Assembly (NCBI GenBank): GCA_947168965.1
Contig: CAMVNW010000008.1
Location: 1-41,401 of the forward strand
Direction: 5' to 3'
Source of the DNA: an uncultured Caryophanales bacterium
GTDB taxonomy: Bacteria; Bacillota_I; Bacilli_A; RF39; UBA660
DNA length: 41,401 nt
Shown here: piece after piece, positions 8,228 through 18,160 of the stretch
How the letters are laid out: each line of letters begins with the position of its first letter
Numbering within the stretch: position 1 is the stretch's first letter
Translations under genes and position numbers: made by a program
The notes under the pieces: generated by a model
Database searches by the model: none
Told to the model about the DNA's origin: nothing
What the model saw: only the letters and a program-made list of their open reading frames with translations

Positions 8228-9832
8228 TTATTGATTATAATAATTAATTCTTATAACAGGAATTTTATTAGCTGATAGAACTTTATTAGACCATTCTGTT
8301 AATTTATTTAAAAACATTATTGATTCAAAGGATAATAAATTTATATTATTGTCATTATCATAAAATTTATTTTTTCCTGTGACAAATAGCCATAAGCCTA
8401 TTTTTTTAACATTCTTATATTTATTTATTAACTCATCAGTATCATATGAATTAGAAACGAATGTGTCAACTGTAAGATCAGATTGATCAATAGCATAGCA
8501 AAAATCTCTTGGAGTACCAACTTTAACGGCATAAATTATGTCGTCTTCTTTAGCTAAATCAGCAATTTCAATTTTAAAGTTTTCTCCCTTGCATATATTT
8601 ACAAGATTTCTATCTAAATTATCAAAATTATTTTTTGCAGATAATTCATTATTAATGGCTTGTTCGCGATATATAGATTTCTTATCATTTTTATCTTTAT
8701 TCTTAACATCAACTAAATTATGTTTTTCTAAGTATTCTTTATACCAATCACTTGAAAAATCATCTTTTTTATCATATTTTTCTATTTTTATATTTTTTAA
8801 TCCATCTTTTATATTGTTATAAAAGTCATTATTATAATAATATATATCTCCATCATATAAAACATATCTATCATTCCTATATTTAAAATCAAATGTAATA
8901 GTTTCATTAAACGATTTAATAAAACTAAAACCTTCATCTGATATATATTTAATTTTTAAATATTTATATATCCCACTTGTATCGATATTGTGCTTACTTA
9001 TAAACTCTTTTATATAATAGGTATTGAGAAATGGAATGTCTTCTCTAATATTTTTGTACGCCAATTCCGTTTTAAAACAGTCATCAAAAAATATAGAACT
9101 TCCTAGTATATTCATATCTTCTAACATAAAATCTGCATCTTCAATTTTTTCAGACAAGACACTTGTCAAATAATTCCATATTTCATCTAGTAATTCTTCG
9201 TTTTTCAACTTTAAGAATAATGGTATTGGCCTTTTTTCTTTTCTATTGCTTATTGTATTTAATATATCAATTATTTTATCTAATGAATCTATCATTTCAT
9301 CAACATTTATTCTTACTGATTTACCAATTCCAATACACTTTCCTAAATTTTCTATTTCGTCTGGTATTATTTCCAAATTCACTACTGACTCGCCCTTATC
9401 AACTACAATTAAATCTGAGTTGGTCAATGTTCTAACTAAACTATTTGTGCTTCCATTAAGTATTTTCGAAGCCTTTCTTTTTACTTTAGAAACCTCAACA
9501 CGTTTAGCAATATTCATAGGAAATTCAGAATCACAATATTTTTGAACAAGAGAACTACTCATACCATAAGTAATTGCATACATATCCAGACTATTATCAG
9601 CAATTAAGATTCCTTTCAAACTATCTTTATCGATAGAAATATCAACCCCAAATTCATTTAAGATTTTTTGCCATGATATAGTTGAATTATCTTTTTTACT
9701 ATAATATAGTTTTAAATCATAATCGCCGCTTTTAATTGATTTATTATTTGTAATATAGCCAGATTCTAACATTTCTTTGATTAATATATCTTTTTTTGTT
9801 ATTTTAAAAATATTATATTGCAAACAAACCAC
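8228..9832 (-). CDS. DUF6119 / TIGR04141-like sporadically distributed protein
   Basis: YNIFKITKKD N-terminus; LDMYAITYGMSSSLVQKYCDSEFPMNIAKRVEVSKVKRKASKI resembles the family's 'YAITFG...FG..vALN' motif. The SD AAAGGA suggests a TTG start at 9823 rather than the GTG at 9832. Confidence 0.6.
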   Translation of the reverse strand: MVCLQYNIFKITKKDILIKEMLESGYITNNKSIKSGDYDLKLYYSKKDNSTISWQKILNEFGVDISIDKDSLKGILIADNSLDMYAITYGMSSSLVQKYCDSEFPMNIAKRVEVSKVKRKASKILNGSTNSLVRTLTNSDLIVVDKGESVVNLEIIPDEIENLGKCIGIGKSVRINVDEMIDSLDKIIDILNTISNRKEKRPIPLFLKLKNEELLDEIWNYLTSVLSEKIEDADFMLEDMNILGSSIFFDDCFKTELAYKNIREDIPFLNTYYIKEFISKHNIDTSGIYKYLKIKYISDEGFSFIKSFNETITFDFKYRNDRYVLYDGDIYYYNNDFYNNIKDGLKNIKIEKYDKKDDFSSDWYKEYLEKHNLVDVKNKDKNDKKSIYREQAINNELSAKNNFDNLDRNLVNICKGENFKIEIADLAKEDDIIYAVKVGTPRDFCYAIDQSDLTVDTFVSNSYDTDELINKYKNVKKIGLWLFVTGKNKFYDNDNNINLLSFESIMFLNKLTEWSNKVLSANKIPVIRINYYNQ

Positions 9833-9844
9833 TTCCTTTACTAC

Positions 9845-9892
9845 TAAAAAACGCCACTACAAAAACTTCTCAACAAAGCCTGTACTAGCGCT
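9845..9892 (-). promoter_or_regulatory. Leader hairpin/attenuator copy A (upstream of DUF6119-like gene)
   Basis: Minus GAGCGCTAGTACAGGCTTTGTTGAGAAGTTTTTGTAGTGGCGTTTTTT; same core as copies B and C; ends just upstream of the SD. Confidence 0.8.
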
Positions 9893-9897
9893 CTTTT

Positions 9898-12117
9898 TTA
9901 TTCTTTTTCTATAAACAATAAACAAAATAATGATATGTCTAATTGATATCTATTAAATAAATCTCTTATCCAATCAAAAATTGTAATTCTACTATAATTT
10001 GTATAAACAAATAATGATGGTAAAATTTCTTCTTGATGTTCATTTTCCTTTGTTCTTGAAAATCTTATAGTTTTACCTCTTTCATATGTATAATTACTAT
10101 TTGCCAAATCATCCAAAACAGAATTATCTATATTGTATAATAGTTTGATGATTTCTTTAAATATGCTTCTATAACTGTCAGCTCTATACTTTGTTTCTTC
10201 AAATTGGAACCCATATAACTTATAAGCAGGATTATTTTCAAATTCGTCAGCATTATCTTCAGGATTGTCTATATAAAACTCATAAAATTTTTCAAATTCT
10301 AATGTAGTATCTATATCTTTAGGATAAAGAAACTCCTTCATAATTACTTTTGATAATCTTTCTGCACGTTTTTCAATTTCATTTTCATTCCAAATATCTA
10401 TGTTGTTTTCTTCATTATTCTTTAATTCTTCATTTAATTTAACAATTTTAGTTTCACCTGTAATAAGCATATCATTATAACGTTTTTTCTTATTCAAGAA
10501 TGAATCATTACTATATTCAGAATTATAACCAGTAATGGATAAATTACCTAATGTATGAACGTATTTATCATATATTTCTTGATAATTATCACCCAAACTT
10601 GTTTTCCACTGAGTGCTTAATGTCTCAGGCATTATATGCTCTATAGTTAATTCAGACATATCAACTGGCTCTTTTCCACTATTTTCTATCAAATCAAAGA
10701 AATATCTTAATATTCTTGTTTTAGCATTTGCATACATATTACTATATAGCAAGCCCTCTTTAAACATATTATCATTAGGCATCCTGTCTTCTGTTTTTAA
10801 TGTACACAAATATGCCTCACATGCCTTAAAATAATAGTTAAAATTATTTTTATTTTTTTCAAATATTTTATTATATAAAGATGCATAAAATCTACGTAAG
10901 CTTGATGAAGCAACATTTGCTATATTACGTCTCATAGCATAATTACCAAATAATCTTATGATGTTATTAAATTCTTTTTCTTTATTTATTAATTCTAATT
11001 CTTCGTCCTTTGTTAACACTATTTTAACTTCTTCACCTAGATCATTTTTGCTTTTCATATGTAATTTTCTAATATCATCAAAATCATTACATACTTTTAA
11101 CATAAATGGATATATAGTTCTATGTTGCAAAATATTAAATATATTGCATAATTGATTTGTTTCTTTATCATAATCTTTAGAATTATTCAAAACTAGTAAT
11201 TTATAATACTGAGCATATTGAACTATTTCACTAAATATCTTTTCAATACCTTCAATTCCTATTATGTTACTATTAATATAATATTTTTTAAAATTTTCAT
11301 ATACTTTCTTTTCTTCTATGTACCTTGTATCTTTTGATACCAAAAAATCATAAAAGAATTTCTCAATATTATCTTTTCCAATTAAACTTTCAATTGTAAT
11401 CCAATAGTTTTTATATATTTCAGCCTGCTTACCAACATCTAAAATCCCCATTAATAAAAAATTTCTGATAAGGTCTGCAGTTGTTAATTTAACTCCCGTT
11501 GAATTAATACTTTCAAATATTTTTTGAGGAGAATCTCCCTCATTTAAAACTATTTCAACTATTTCTAATCTATCTATTCCTTCTACTAATTTATCAGGAG
11601 CCCATTGTTCAGATTCAATAGTCTTCTTTATTAATGTTTTAAAATGATTATAGTTAATTACAACTTTTGATGATGTATCTAAATTAGTTGTATTTCCCAT
11701 CAATACTTTTTCTAGTTCAGAATTATCATTATCACTATTTTTAAGTTTTAGTTTATATCTTTCTTCACAGTTTTCGTTATATATATTTTGTCTAATTTTC
11801 TTTTTTGTAATATTTTCAGGATCTTTAATTAAATCATCAATAGCTTTCAATAATAACATAATTGTTGTTAATCTTTGTTGTCCATCAATTATCGGACAAC
11901 TTTTTATATCATTACGTTTTGTTGTTGAATAAACTAAGCTTCCTAAAAAATGGTTTCTCTCATTTTTTATACTACTAACTATATCATTATACAATAACTC
12001 ACAGTTTTCTTTTTCCCAAGTATAATTTCTTTGATATACCGGAATCGTATATTGAACATCCGTTTTCTTTATTATATCATCATATAACATTCTATTATTT
12101 GCTTCCATTACATCCAC
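9898..12117 (-). CDS. GmrSD-like DUF262/DUF1524 (HNH) protein
   Basis: YTIPVYQRNYTWEKENCELLYNDI...FLGSLVY...IIDGQQRLTTIMLLLKAI (DUF262) and ELTIEHIMPETLS...HTLGNLSITGYNSEYSNDSFLNKKKRY (DUF1524). Confidence 0.93.
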   Translation of the reverse strand: MDVMEANNRMLYDDIIKKTDVQYTIPVYQRNYTWEKENCELLYNDIVSSIKNERNHFLGSLVYSTTKRNDIKSCPIIDGQQRLTTIMLLLKAIDDLIKDPENITKKKIRQNIYNENCEERYKLKLKNSDNDNSELEKVLMGNTTNLDTSSKVVINYNHFKTLIKKTIESEQWAPDKLVEGIDRLEIVEIVLNEGDSPQKIFESINSTGVKLTTADLIRNFLLMGILDVGKQAEIYKNYWITIESLIGKDNIEKFFYDFLVSKDTRYIEEKKVYENFKKYYINSNIIGIEGIEKIFSEIVQYAQYYKLLVLNNSKDYDKETNQLCNIFNILQHRTIYPFMLKVCNDFDDIRKLHMKSKNDLGEEVKIVLTKDEELELINKEKEFNNIIRLFGNYAMRRNIANVASSSLRRFYASLYNKIFEKNKNNFNYYFKACEAYLCTLKTEDRMPNDNMFKEGLLYSNMYANAKTRILRYFFDLIENSGKEPVDMSELTIEHIMPETLSTQWKTSLGDNYQEIYDKYVHTLGNLSITGYNSEYSNDSFLNKKKRYNDMLITGETKIVKLNEELKNNEENNIDIWNENEIEKRAERLSKVIMKEFLYPKDIDTTLEFEKFYEFYIDNPEDNADEFENNPAYKLYGFQFEETKYRADSYRSIFKEIIKLLYNIDNSVLDDLANSNYTYERGKTIRFSRTKENEHQEEILPSLFVYTNYSRITIFDWIRDLFNRYQLDISLFCLLFIEKE

Positions 12118-12119
12118 CT

Positions 12120-13685
12120 CTACATTAGATTTTTAAGGATATCAAAAATATTTTTTTCATAATCCTTTGTGTATTGTTTCATATCTTCAAATATATTCTT
12201 CTCAACGCATATTTTATTAAACTCTTCCTTTTTATAGCACTTAGCGCTAAAACTATTATCTGAATGATCTTGAATATAATCAATTATTAAAGCATTGAAA
12301 AATCTATGTGTATCTTCATGAATAACTGGTGCTATTAAAGACATATATTTTTCATCCCAAGGTGTATCAGAAATATGTCTGAATAGATTTGATGTTTCAT
12401 AATTTAATTGTTGAGCCTTATTTCGGATAAGAGTTACCTCAATCAACCAATATTTACCTTTGCCAACAACTTCAATATCACCACAATTACCTGGTGCATG
12501 TGAAATTGGAATACCATATGAATCTGTCTTGTAATTAGGTTTAATAGAGAAAGAATCTCCATATACTAAATATAATAATATTGATATAAAAAATTCGAAT
12601 TGTAAAGGATCATCAATATATTTAAATTCTTTATTCTTGCCTTTTACTCCTATATTATTAATTAACTCTAATGTTTTCTCTTGATTTAATTTATAATCCA
12701 TTATAACTTTTTTTAGCACAAAATTATAATCATAAACATCTACGTTTGATTTTCTATTAGCATATACAACTTTCATTTCATCTTCAGTTAAATAACTAAT
12801 TTTATCAAAATAATCTTTAGGATTTAATTTCTCTTCTTCACTAACTACATATGTCTTATCCATAAAATAATCAACAAATTTTTCAGTATCCTTATTTATT
12901 TCTATTAGCAATATACCATCATTAACAATATTAACAAAACCTGTTATTCTTAGCATTCTTAATACTGTGTCTGGATAATCATTAATAACGGTATTTTCTT
13001 GATTTTGTTTTCCATAGTTTTCTTTCAAATAAGTATATACACTATTAGTTGTAGGGAAAACATTATTTTCAATCAATTCAATAAATTTATCAGAATCATC
13101 TTCTCTACTAAAAAGAGAAAGTATAAATTGATTATAGCTTAGTTTTTTATTCTTGGCAGATAATTTTCTTAAAACTTTAATAATAAATTTAAAATAATTA
13201 AAATCATTACTGACATTTCTATATGGCGACTTCCAATTATATTTCATTGTTTGAATTCCAAAAGCTTCTTGTGGATCAATAACATTTTTTAATAATTTCT
13301 TTGCAACATCACCTATAATTAATTTTTCATTATATTGTGTATAAACAAATCCGAATTCTGATAGTGTTCTCATATAAGTCCAGAATCTAGATTGATATCC
13401 TTTTGGAAAATGACCATCTCGATTTCGTGTTTTATTTATCTCGATTATTTTGGCTTTAATAGCTTCTTCAGTCTTTAAACTATTCAAATCAAGGCTATCA
13501 CTCTTAACAACCTCCTGAGAATAAATATCATATAGAATATCAAGAATAACATTGTCATTTAAAATATACCCTTCATATTCATTTAATACCTCTAAAACTG
13601 ATTTTAAACGTTCTGGATTTCTTATTGCTGTATCAAAATTTAATTCCTTATATTCAGGATTTCTCCTAGTTCCCATTCTTGTCAT
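12120..13685 (-). CDS. AlwI-family-like Type IIS restriction endonuclease
   Basis: MGTRRNPEYKELNFDTAIRNPERLKSVLEVLNEYEG; GIPISHAPGNCGDIEVVGKGKYWLIEVTLIRNKAQQLNYETSNLFRHI (PD-(D/E)xK-like). ORF opens at 13733 but the SD (AAGGAGG) favours ATG at 13685; overlaps the methylase end. Confidence 0.75.
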   Translation of the reverse strand: MTRMGTRRNPEYKELNFDTAIRNPERLKSVLEVLNEYEGYILNDNVILDILYDIYSQEVVKSDSLDLNSLKTEEAIKAKIIEINKTRNRDGHFPKGYQSRFWTYMRTLSEFGFVYTQYNEKLIIGDVAKKLLKNVIDPQEAFGIQTMKYNWKSPYRNVSNDFNYFKFIIKVLRKLSAKNKKLSYNQFILSLFSREDDSDKFIELIENNVFPTTNSVYTYLKENYGKQNQENTVINDYPDTVLRMLRITGFVNIVNDGILLIEINKDTEKFVDYFMDKTYVVSEEEKLNPKDYFDKISYLTEDEMKVVYANRKSNVDVYDYNFVLKKVIMDYKLNQEKTLELINNIGVKGKNKEFKYIDDPLQFEFFISILLYLVYGDSFSIKPNYKTDSYGIPISHAPGNCGDIEVVGKGKYWLIEVTLIRNKAQQLNYETSNLFRHISDTPWDEKYMSLIAPVIHEDTHRFFNALIIDYIQDHSDNSFSAKCYKKEEFNKICVEKNIFEDMKQYTKDYEKNIFDILKNLM

Positions 13686-15609
13686 AATTAGTAACAAATA
13701 CCTCCTTAGATCCGGCTTTAACAGTATTGTCATTAAAGCTTATATAATTACTGTTTATTTCGTAAGTATTATATTTTTTTGACCATTTTTCAAAAATTGT
13801 ATTTTTCTTTTCTTTATGGTATACCAAATTAGTTATACCAAATCGAATTCCTTTCATATCTAATTCATCTAACAGATTATATAATTGTTTTTCATCATCC
13901 TCGTTCCATAATTTATTGTATTCACTTTGACTGATAAGATATGGGGGGTCTAATAAAACATAATCATTTTTTCCTAATTCTAAAGATTTTAAAAATTCCT
14001 TATAATCTTTATTAAAATATTCAATCTTAATACGCTTTATATAATCAAAATAATAATTTAATGAATTATATACATTACTATTAAAATCAACATTTCCAAC
14101 TGGCAAATTAAATTGTCCCTTTGCATTAAACCTTGTCATATGATTAAATCCATATATTAATAATAAATATAATTTAAGAGTATTTGTTTTATCTTTATTA
14201 AAATCATTTCTCAATTGTAAATAAGCGTCTTTATTATATTTTGCATAATATGTTTTCTTATGTAATGCTTTAAGTTCTTCTGGAACTAAATGGCCATTAT
14301 ATGAACAAGATAGTCCATAATGATTTATAGTTTTAAAAATCTTTTCAAAGAATTTTTCTTTGTCAGGAGAATATTTTTTTAACATTTCATGTATAGAAAT
14401 AATACTTGAATCTATATCATTAACTATATAATTTTTAGCTTTGACATTTAAGAATGATGAACCTCCACCTACAAATGGCTCAACATAATTAACAATTCCT
14501 TCAGGCATATATTTTTTGATTTCAGGCATTAATTTATATTTATCACCAACATAAAATAATGGTGATCTATAGGATATTTCCTTCTTAATATCTTTCTTAA
14601 CTTTAGTTATAAATATAAACTCTTTATGATTATTTAAATCAGTTTTTCCCGCATCAAATGCCTTATATTTTTTTTCAAATATTTGTGTTTCACCTTTACT
14701 AGATAATATTGTTTCAATCTCCTCCAGTGTAATTTTGTTCTTTGATGAACTACTTTTAGAATTATATGTATTATTATAAGAAACAACTATGTATTTAGCA
14801 TCTAAGCTTTGAACCAAATCATTAAACGCTATTGGAGCAGTAACCTTACAATAATCAGACATATTTTCTTCTTTAGGTTTTAAAGCTGTTCCAAATAACT
14901 CAGGCTTCTTCCATTCAGTAATATTCTCCAGAATATGATAGAATCTACTATATTGTCTTGAATTATATGGAGGATCAATGTATGCAACATCGCATTTAAC
15001 CCTTTTAGCTAAGTCATTTGAATCTTCTCTATATATTTCAATTACCTTTTTTTTCTTTTCATCTTTAGGATTAATTAATTCAAATACAAAAGATGACTTT
15101 ATTTCTTTTATTTTTCTATAAGCATCATAGTGACCAATTGTATTAGCTATTCTATCTAAAGAATATAATAGCGAAGCAATTAATATACTATATTCTTTAT
15201 AATTGATTTTGTTAGATCTTTTTAACTTTTCTATATCTTCCCTTATATATCCAATTTTTAAAGAATCATCATAATTAAAAAACTTATTTCCAAAATTAAT
15301 CGAAACATAATTATCTTTAAGTTTGGATGAGTCTAATTTCTGATATCTAATCTTTATATCATTTATCAATCCAGCGTTATATTCTTCATTTAAAAAAAAT
15401 GCATTATATATAATATTGTTTGAATATAAAAAGTCATTAATAATAAATCTATCATATTCATCAAACATATAATCCGTTACAGACCCAGTTCCGGCAAATA
15501 CATCAAAAAATGAGTGACAATTTTTACAATTTTTCTTTATTAAATCAGATATCCAATCCATTAATTTATATTTATTACCTATGTATCTACGATTTTGTAT
15601 ATCAAACAT
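13666..15609 (-). CDS. Fused two-domain D12-class (Dam-like) DNA adenine N6-methyltransferase
   Basis: Two copies of the fold: RRYIGNKYKLMDWI...FFDVFAGTGSVTDYMF...VAYIDPPYNSRQYSRFYH, and SPLFYVGDKYKLMPEI...YVEPFVGGGSSFLNV...YVLLDPPYLISQSEYNKLW. Start ATG 15609 after AGGAGGT. Confidence 0.93.
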   Translation of the reverse strand: MFDIQNRRYIGNKYKLMDWISDLIKKNCKNCHSFFDVFAGTGSVTDYMFDEYDRFIINDFLYSNNIIYNAFFLNEEYNAGLINDIKIRYQKLDSSKLKDNYVSINFGNKFFNYDDSLKIGYIREDIEKLKRSNKINYKEYSILIASLLYSLDRIANTIGHYDAYRKIKEIKSSFVFELINPKDEKKKKVIEIYREDSNDLAKRVKCDVAYIDPPYNSRQYSRFYHILENITEWKKPELFGTALKPKEENMSDYCKVTAPIAFNDLVQSLDAKYIVVSYNNTYNSKSSSSKNKITLEEIETILSSKGETQIFEKKYKAFDAGKTDLNNHKEFIFITKVKKDIKKEISYRSPLFYVGDKYKLMPEIKKYMPEGIVNYVEPFVGGGSSFLNVKAKNYIVNDIDSSIISIHEMLKKYSPDKEKFFEKIFKTINHYGLSCSYNGHLVPEELKALHKKTYYAKYNKDAYLQLRNDFNKDKTNTLKLYLLLIYGFNHMTRFNAKGQFNLPVGNVDFNSNVYNSLNYYFDYIKRIKIEYFNKDYKEFLKSLELGKNDYVLLDPPYLISQSEYNKLWNEDDEKQLYNLLDELDMKGIRFGITNLVYHKEKKNTIFEKWSKKYNTYEINSNYISFNDNTVKAGSKEVFVTNYDKNGN

Positions 15610-15814
15610 ATTTACCTCCTGATTTGTACTTAATATATTTCCTATAAACATTATATCATATAACCTTCTGTTTTTCTCATCATTTTATATGAAATATAAT
15701 AATTAATTACGAATGATTTTGTGATTACAAATTGATGTGATAATGTATTTTTAGAGGCAAAAGTGAACTGGCGTGAACAATTTGTATGCTCTCTTCAAAA
15801 TGCACTATCCTGCT

Positions 15815-15838
15815 GGTATGTAAAAGGTATCTAAAAAT
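15815..15838 (+). repeat. Tandem GGTATSTAAAA iterons (second site)
   Basis: GGTATGTAAAA-GGTATCTAAAAAT; 12-mer TGGTATGTAAAA shared with 8138-8149. Confidence 0.65.
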
Positions 15839-15841
15839 TTA

Positions 15842-15870
15842 AAAAAGCCTTATAAAATAAGGGCTTTTAA
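15842..15870. terminator. Intrinsic terminator
   Basis: aaaagccttat-aaa-ataagggctttt hairpin. Confidence 0.65.
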
Positions 15871-15904
15871 GATACAATTTAGGACCCAGGGGGAAGAGAA
15901 CAAT

Positions 15905-16633
15905 TCAATTTCTGGTATATTTACATTTAGGATAATTAGAGCATCCTGTGAATGGTCCATTTTTTCCAGTTTTTCCGACTAAGTATGCTCCGCATAGAGG
16001 GCACTTATTTTTATTATCAATTTCTTTTTGTTCTTTTAATTCTTTTGTTATTTTATTATGCTGTTTTCTTTCTTTTTTGTCAATTATATTTATTGATTTA
16101 ATTTTATTATATATTTCTTCTTCATTATCAATTTTTTTAATATTATATGATTTTATTTTTGCTAATAAATTATTAAGGCCTACTACTTTATTTGAATTTA
16201 CTTTTATTCTTGCCCTACTAGTTATGCACACAATTGAAATAAATAAGTTTTCATCTAAATTTAGTATGTTTTTTAGAGTTTGTATATGTCCATAATTTTG
16301 ATGAATAGGATTTTTAATATAATATGTTTTCTTTGACAATTTGTATGTCCAGTTATCAACATAATCATCTCCTATTATACAAGCATTAAGATGTTTTGTT
16401 TCTATAACAAATATTCCATATTTAGAAATAACTATATGATCTATTTGGTGTGTTTTTCCATCTTCTGTTTTTATCATTAAATCATTGATTACTTTATATT
16501 CATTGTTTAATCTTTTTAGTTCTTTTTTAGTCCAAAATTCTCCTGCTTTTCCAGCAATCTTTCCCCTGTTTTTATAAAAAATTATAGATATTACCAGGAA
16601 TCCCCAACTTAGTAATAAACATATATAATACAT
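15905..16633 (-). CDS. NERD-domain protein with C-terminal topoisomerase-type zinc ribbon
   Basis: GKAGEFWTKKELKRL...HQIDHIVISKYGIFVIETKH (NERD); CPLCGAYLVGKTGKNGPFTGCSNYPKCKYTRN (zf-C4 topoisomerase). Confidence 0.9.
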   Translation of the reverse strand: MYYICLLLSWGFLVISIIFYKNRGKIAGKAGEFWTKKELKRLNNEYKVINDLMIKTEDGKTHQIDHIVISKYGIFVIETKHLNACIIGDDYVDNWTYKLSKKTYYIKNPIHQNYGHIQTLKNILNLDENLFISIVCITSRARIKVNSNKVVGLNNLLAKIKSYNIKKIDNEEEIYNKIKSINIIDKKERKQHNKITKELKEQKEIDNKNKCPLCGAYLVGKTGKNGPFTGCSNYPKCKYTRN

Positions 16634-16677
16634 ATTTCATTCACCTATCTTTATACTGATTATATCAAATTTAATAT

Positions 16678-16707
16678 AAAAAGAGAATTAATTTTAATTC
16701 TCTTTTT
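16678..16707. terminator. Bidirectional intrinsic terminator
   Basis: aaaaagagaatta-atttt-aattctctttttt. Confidence 0.75.
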
Positions 16708-16869
16708 TATCTTTTTTTAATTTCTTCTTTGATATATTTAATAAATTCATCTATAGGTAGTGATATAGTTTCTTCTAATTCATATTTTTTATAACTAATT
16801 AGACTATTATATCTTTCTTTATCGTCTATTATTATATTAATAGGATTTTTTCATTTCATTACTATTCAT
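16707..16869 (-). pseudogene. Frameshifted small ORF remnant (about 53 aa if restored)
   Basis: Reads MNSNEMKKSY*; removing one A from the A6 run gives MNSNEMKNPINIIIDDKERYNSLISYKKYELEETISLPIDEFIKYIKEEIKKR*. Confidence 0.5.
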
Positions 16870-16915
16870 TTTTTTTAAATTGTATCGTTGAGGTAATAGA
16901 TAGTTTAGACAATAA

Positions 16916-16940
16916 TAAAACCGATGGCTATTCACCATCG
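16916..16940 (-). terminator. Intrinsic terminator containing the stop codon of the AlbA_2 gene
   Basis: cgatgg-ctattca-ccatcg stem; minus continues GTTTTATTATTG. Confidence 0.65.
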
Positions 16941-18145
16941 TTTATTTTTAATTTATCAATATATCCTAGCATATAATATGATGTTCCAAACAATTGATTA
17001 AATAGATTTTCATCATTATATTTAATATTTCTTTTTTGAAGATCTTTTTTATCTATAGCATAAAAATCATTCATTGGAATTCTATTACTATTTATAATAA
17101 CATTGGAACCATATTTATTATTATGTTGTATATCAAATTGTTCAAATTTTTCATAAAGCTCATCATTTGAGTTACTTAGTATTTTTGGCTTAAACATTTT
17201 TAGCACAGTTAGTTTTTCATATTTTCTTGCTTCAATGAAGTTAGAACAAAATTTTTCATCAAAAATAGAAGCATAAACATCTTTAAAAAAACTATACATC
17301 ATTGAAACAACAGCTGAAGCTATCACGTTTGAATTGACACCATCAGTAGGTGCAGTAAATACAACTCTCCCTCTTACACTTCCATCTGGTAATATTTCCA
17401 TAAAATGATTAAGACCTGCTGGAACCAGTATATCAAAATGGTCATTTCCACATTTTGGATCACCTACGGTAATACAAATTGAATAACCAACTTTTGATAT
17501 ACTATATAATGTTTTTGCTTCTTTTAAAATATTTGATACTTTTTCATAATCTGCATTTAATAATTTATGGGTTATCTTTGAAACATCTCTAGATAAAACC
17601 GAAAAGCCAAAATCTAAATATCCACATAAATTGTTAATATTATCTTTAATAGGTTCTATATAAATCTTATTTTCTATTTTTTTTATATTATCTTTTCTCT
17701 TCTCTAGTATTCTATTAATAGTTGCACTGTCACTTACAGGATTTGAACTAGAGGAAATTCTTTCATAAATGATTCCAGAATTTGTTATATAAGGTGGATT
17801 CACGCCTTCATCTATTCTTATTACATATATTTTTATTCCATCTTTACTTAATCTTTTAATATCAAAAGATGGATTTGGATTAATAAGGTCTCTAAAAACA
17901 TTGTTGATTTTTTCTTCTGTCCATCTAGTGCACCCAGTAATTCTTTTGTCATCTTCTACACCAATAAGAATATATCCACCAAATGTATTTGAGAATGCGC
18001 ATATTTCCTTTGCTAATCCCTTAGTTGTGACCTCATCACTTTTAAATTCTACAAAAAAACTTTCATCTAAATTTGTATTATTTAAAAAATGTTCAACATC
18101 AGAGTATCTTAATTTTGATAATTCTTTATCGTTAATTAATATCAT
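16928..18145 (-). CDS. AlbA_2/Schlafen-like putative DNA-binding (AAA_4) domain protein
   Basis: ESFFVEFKSDEVTTKGLAKEICAFSNTFGGYILIGVEDDKRITGCTRW...GVNPPYITNSGIIYERISSSSNPVSD. Start ATG 18145 after GGGAGGT. Confidence 0.85.
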   Translation of the reverse strand: MILINDKELSKLRYSDVEHFLNNTNLDESFFVEFKSDEVTTKGLAKEICAFSNTFGGYILIGVEDDKRITGCTRWTEEKINNVFRDLINPNPSFDIKRLSKDGIKIYVIRIDEGVNPPYITNSGIIYERISSSSNPVSDSATINRILEKRKDNIKKIENKIYIEPIKDNINNLCGYLDFGFSVLSRDVSKITHKLLNADYEKVSNILKEAKTLYSISKVGYSICITVGDPKCGNDHFDILVPAGLNHFMEILPDGSVRGRVVFTAPTDGVNSNVIASAVVSMMYSFFKDVYASIFDEKFCSNFIEARKYEKLTVLKMFKPKILSNSNDELYEKFEQFDIQHNNKYGSNVIINSNRIPMNDFYAIDKKDLQKRNIKYNDENLFNQLFGTSYYMLGYIDKLKINDGE

Positions 18146-18160
18146 TTTTACCTCCCAACT

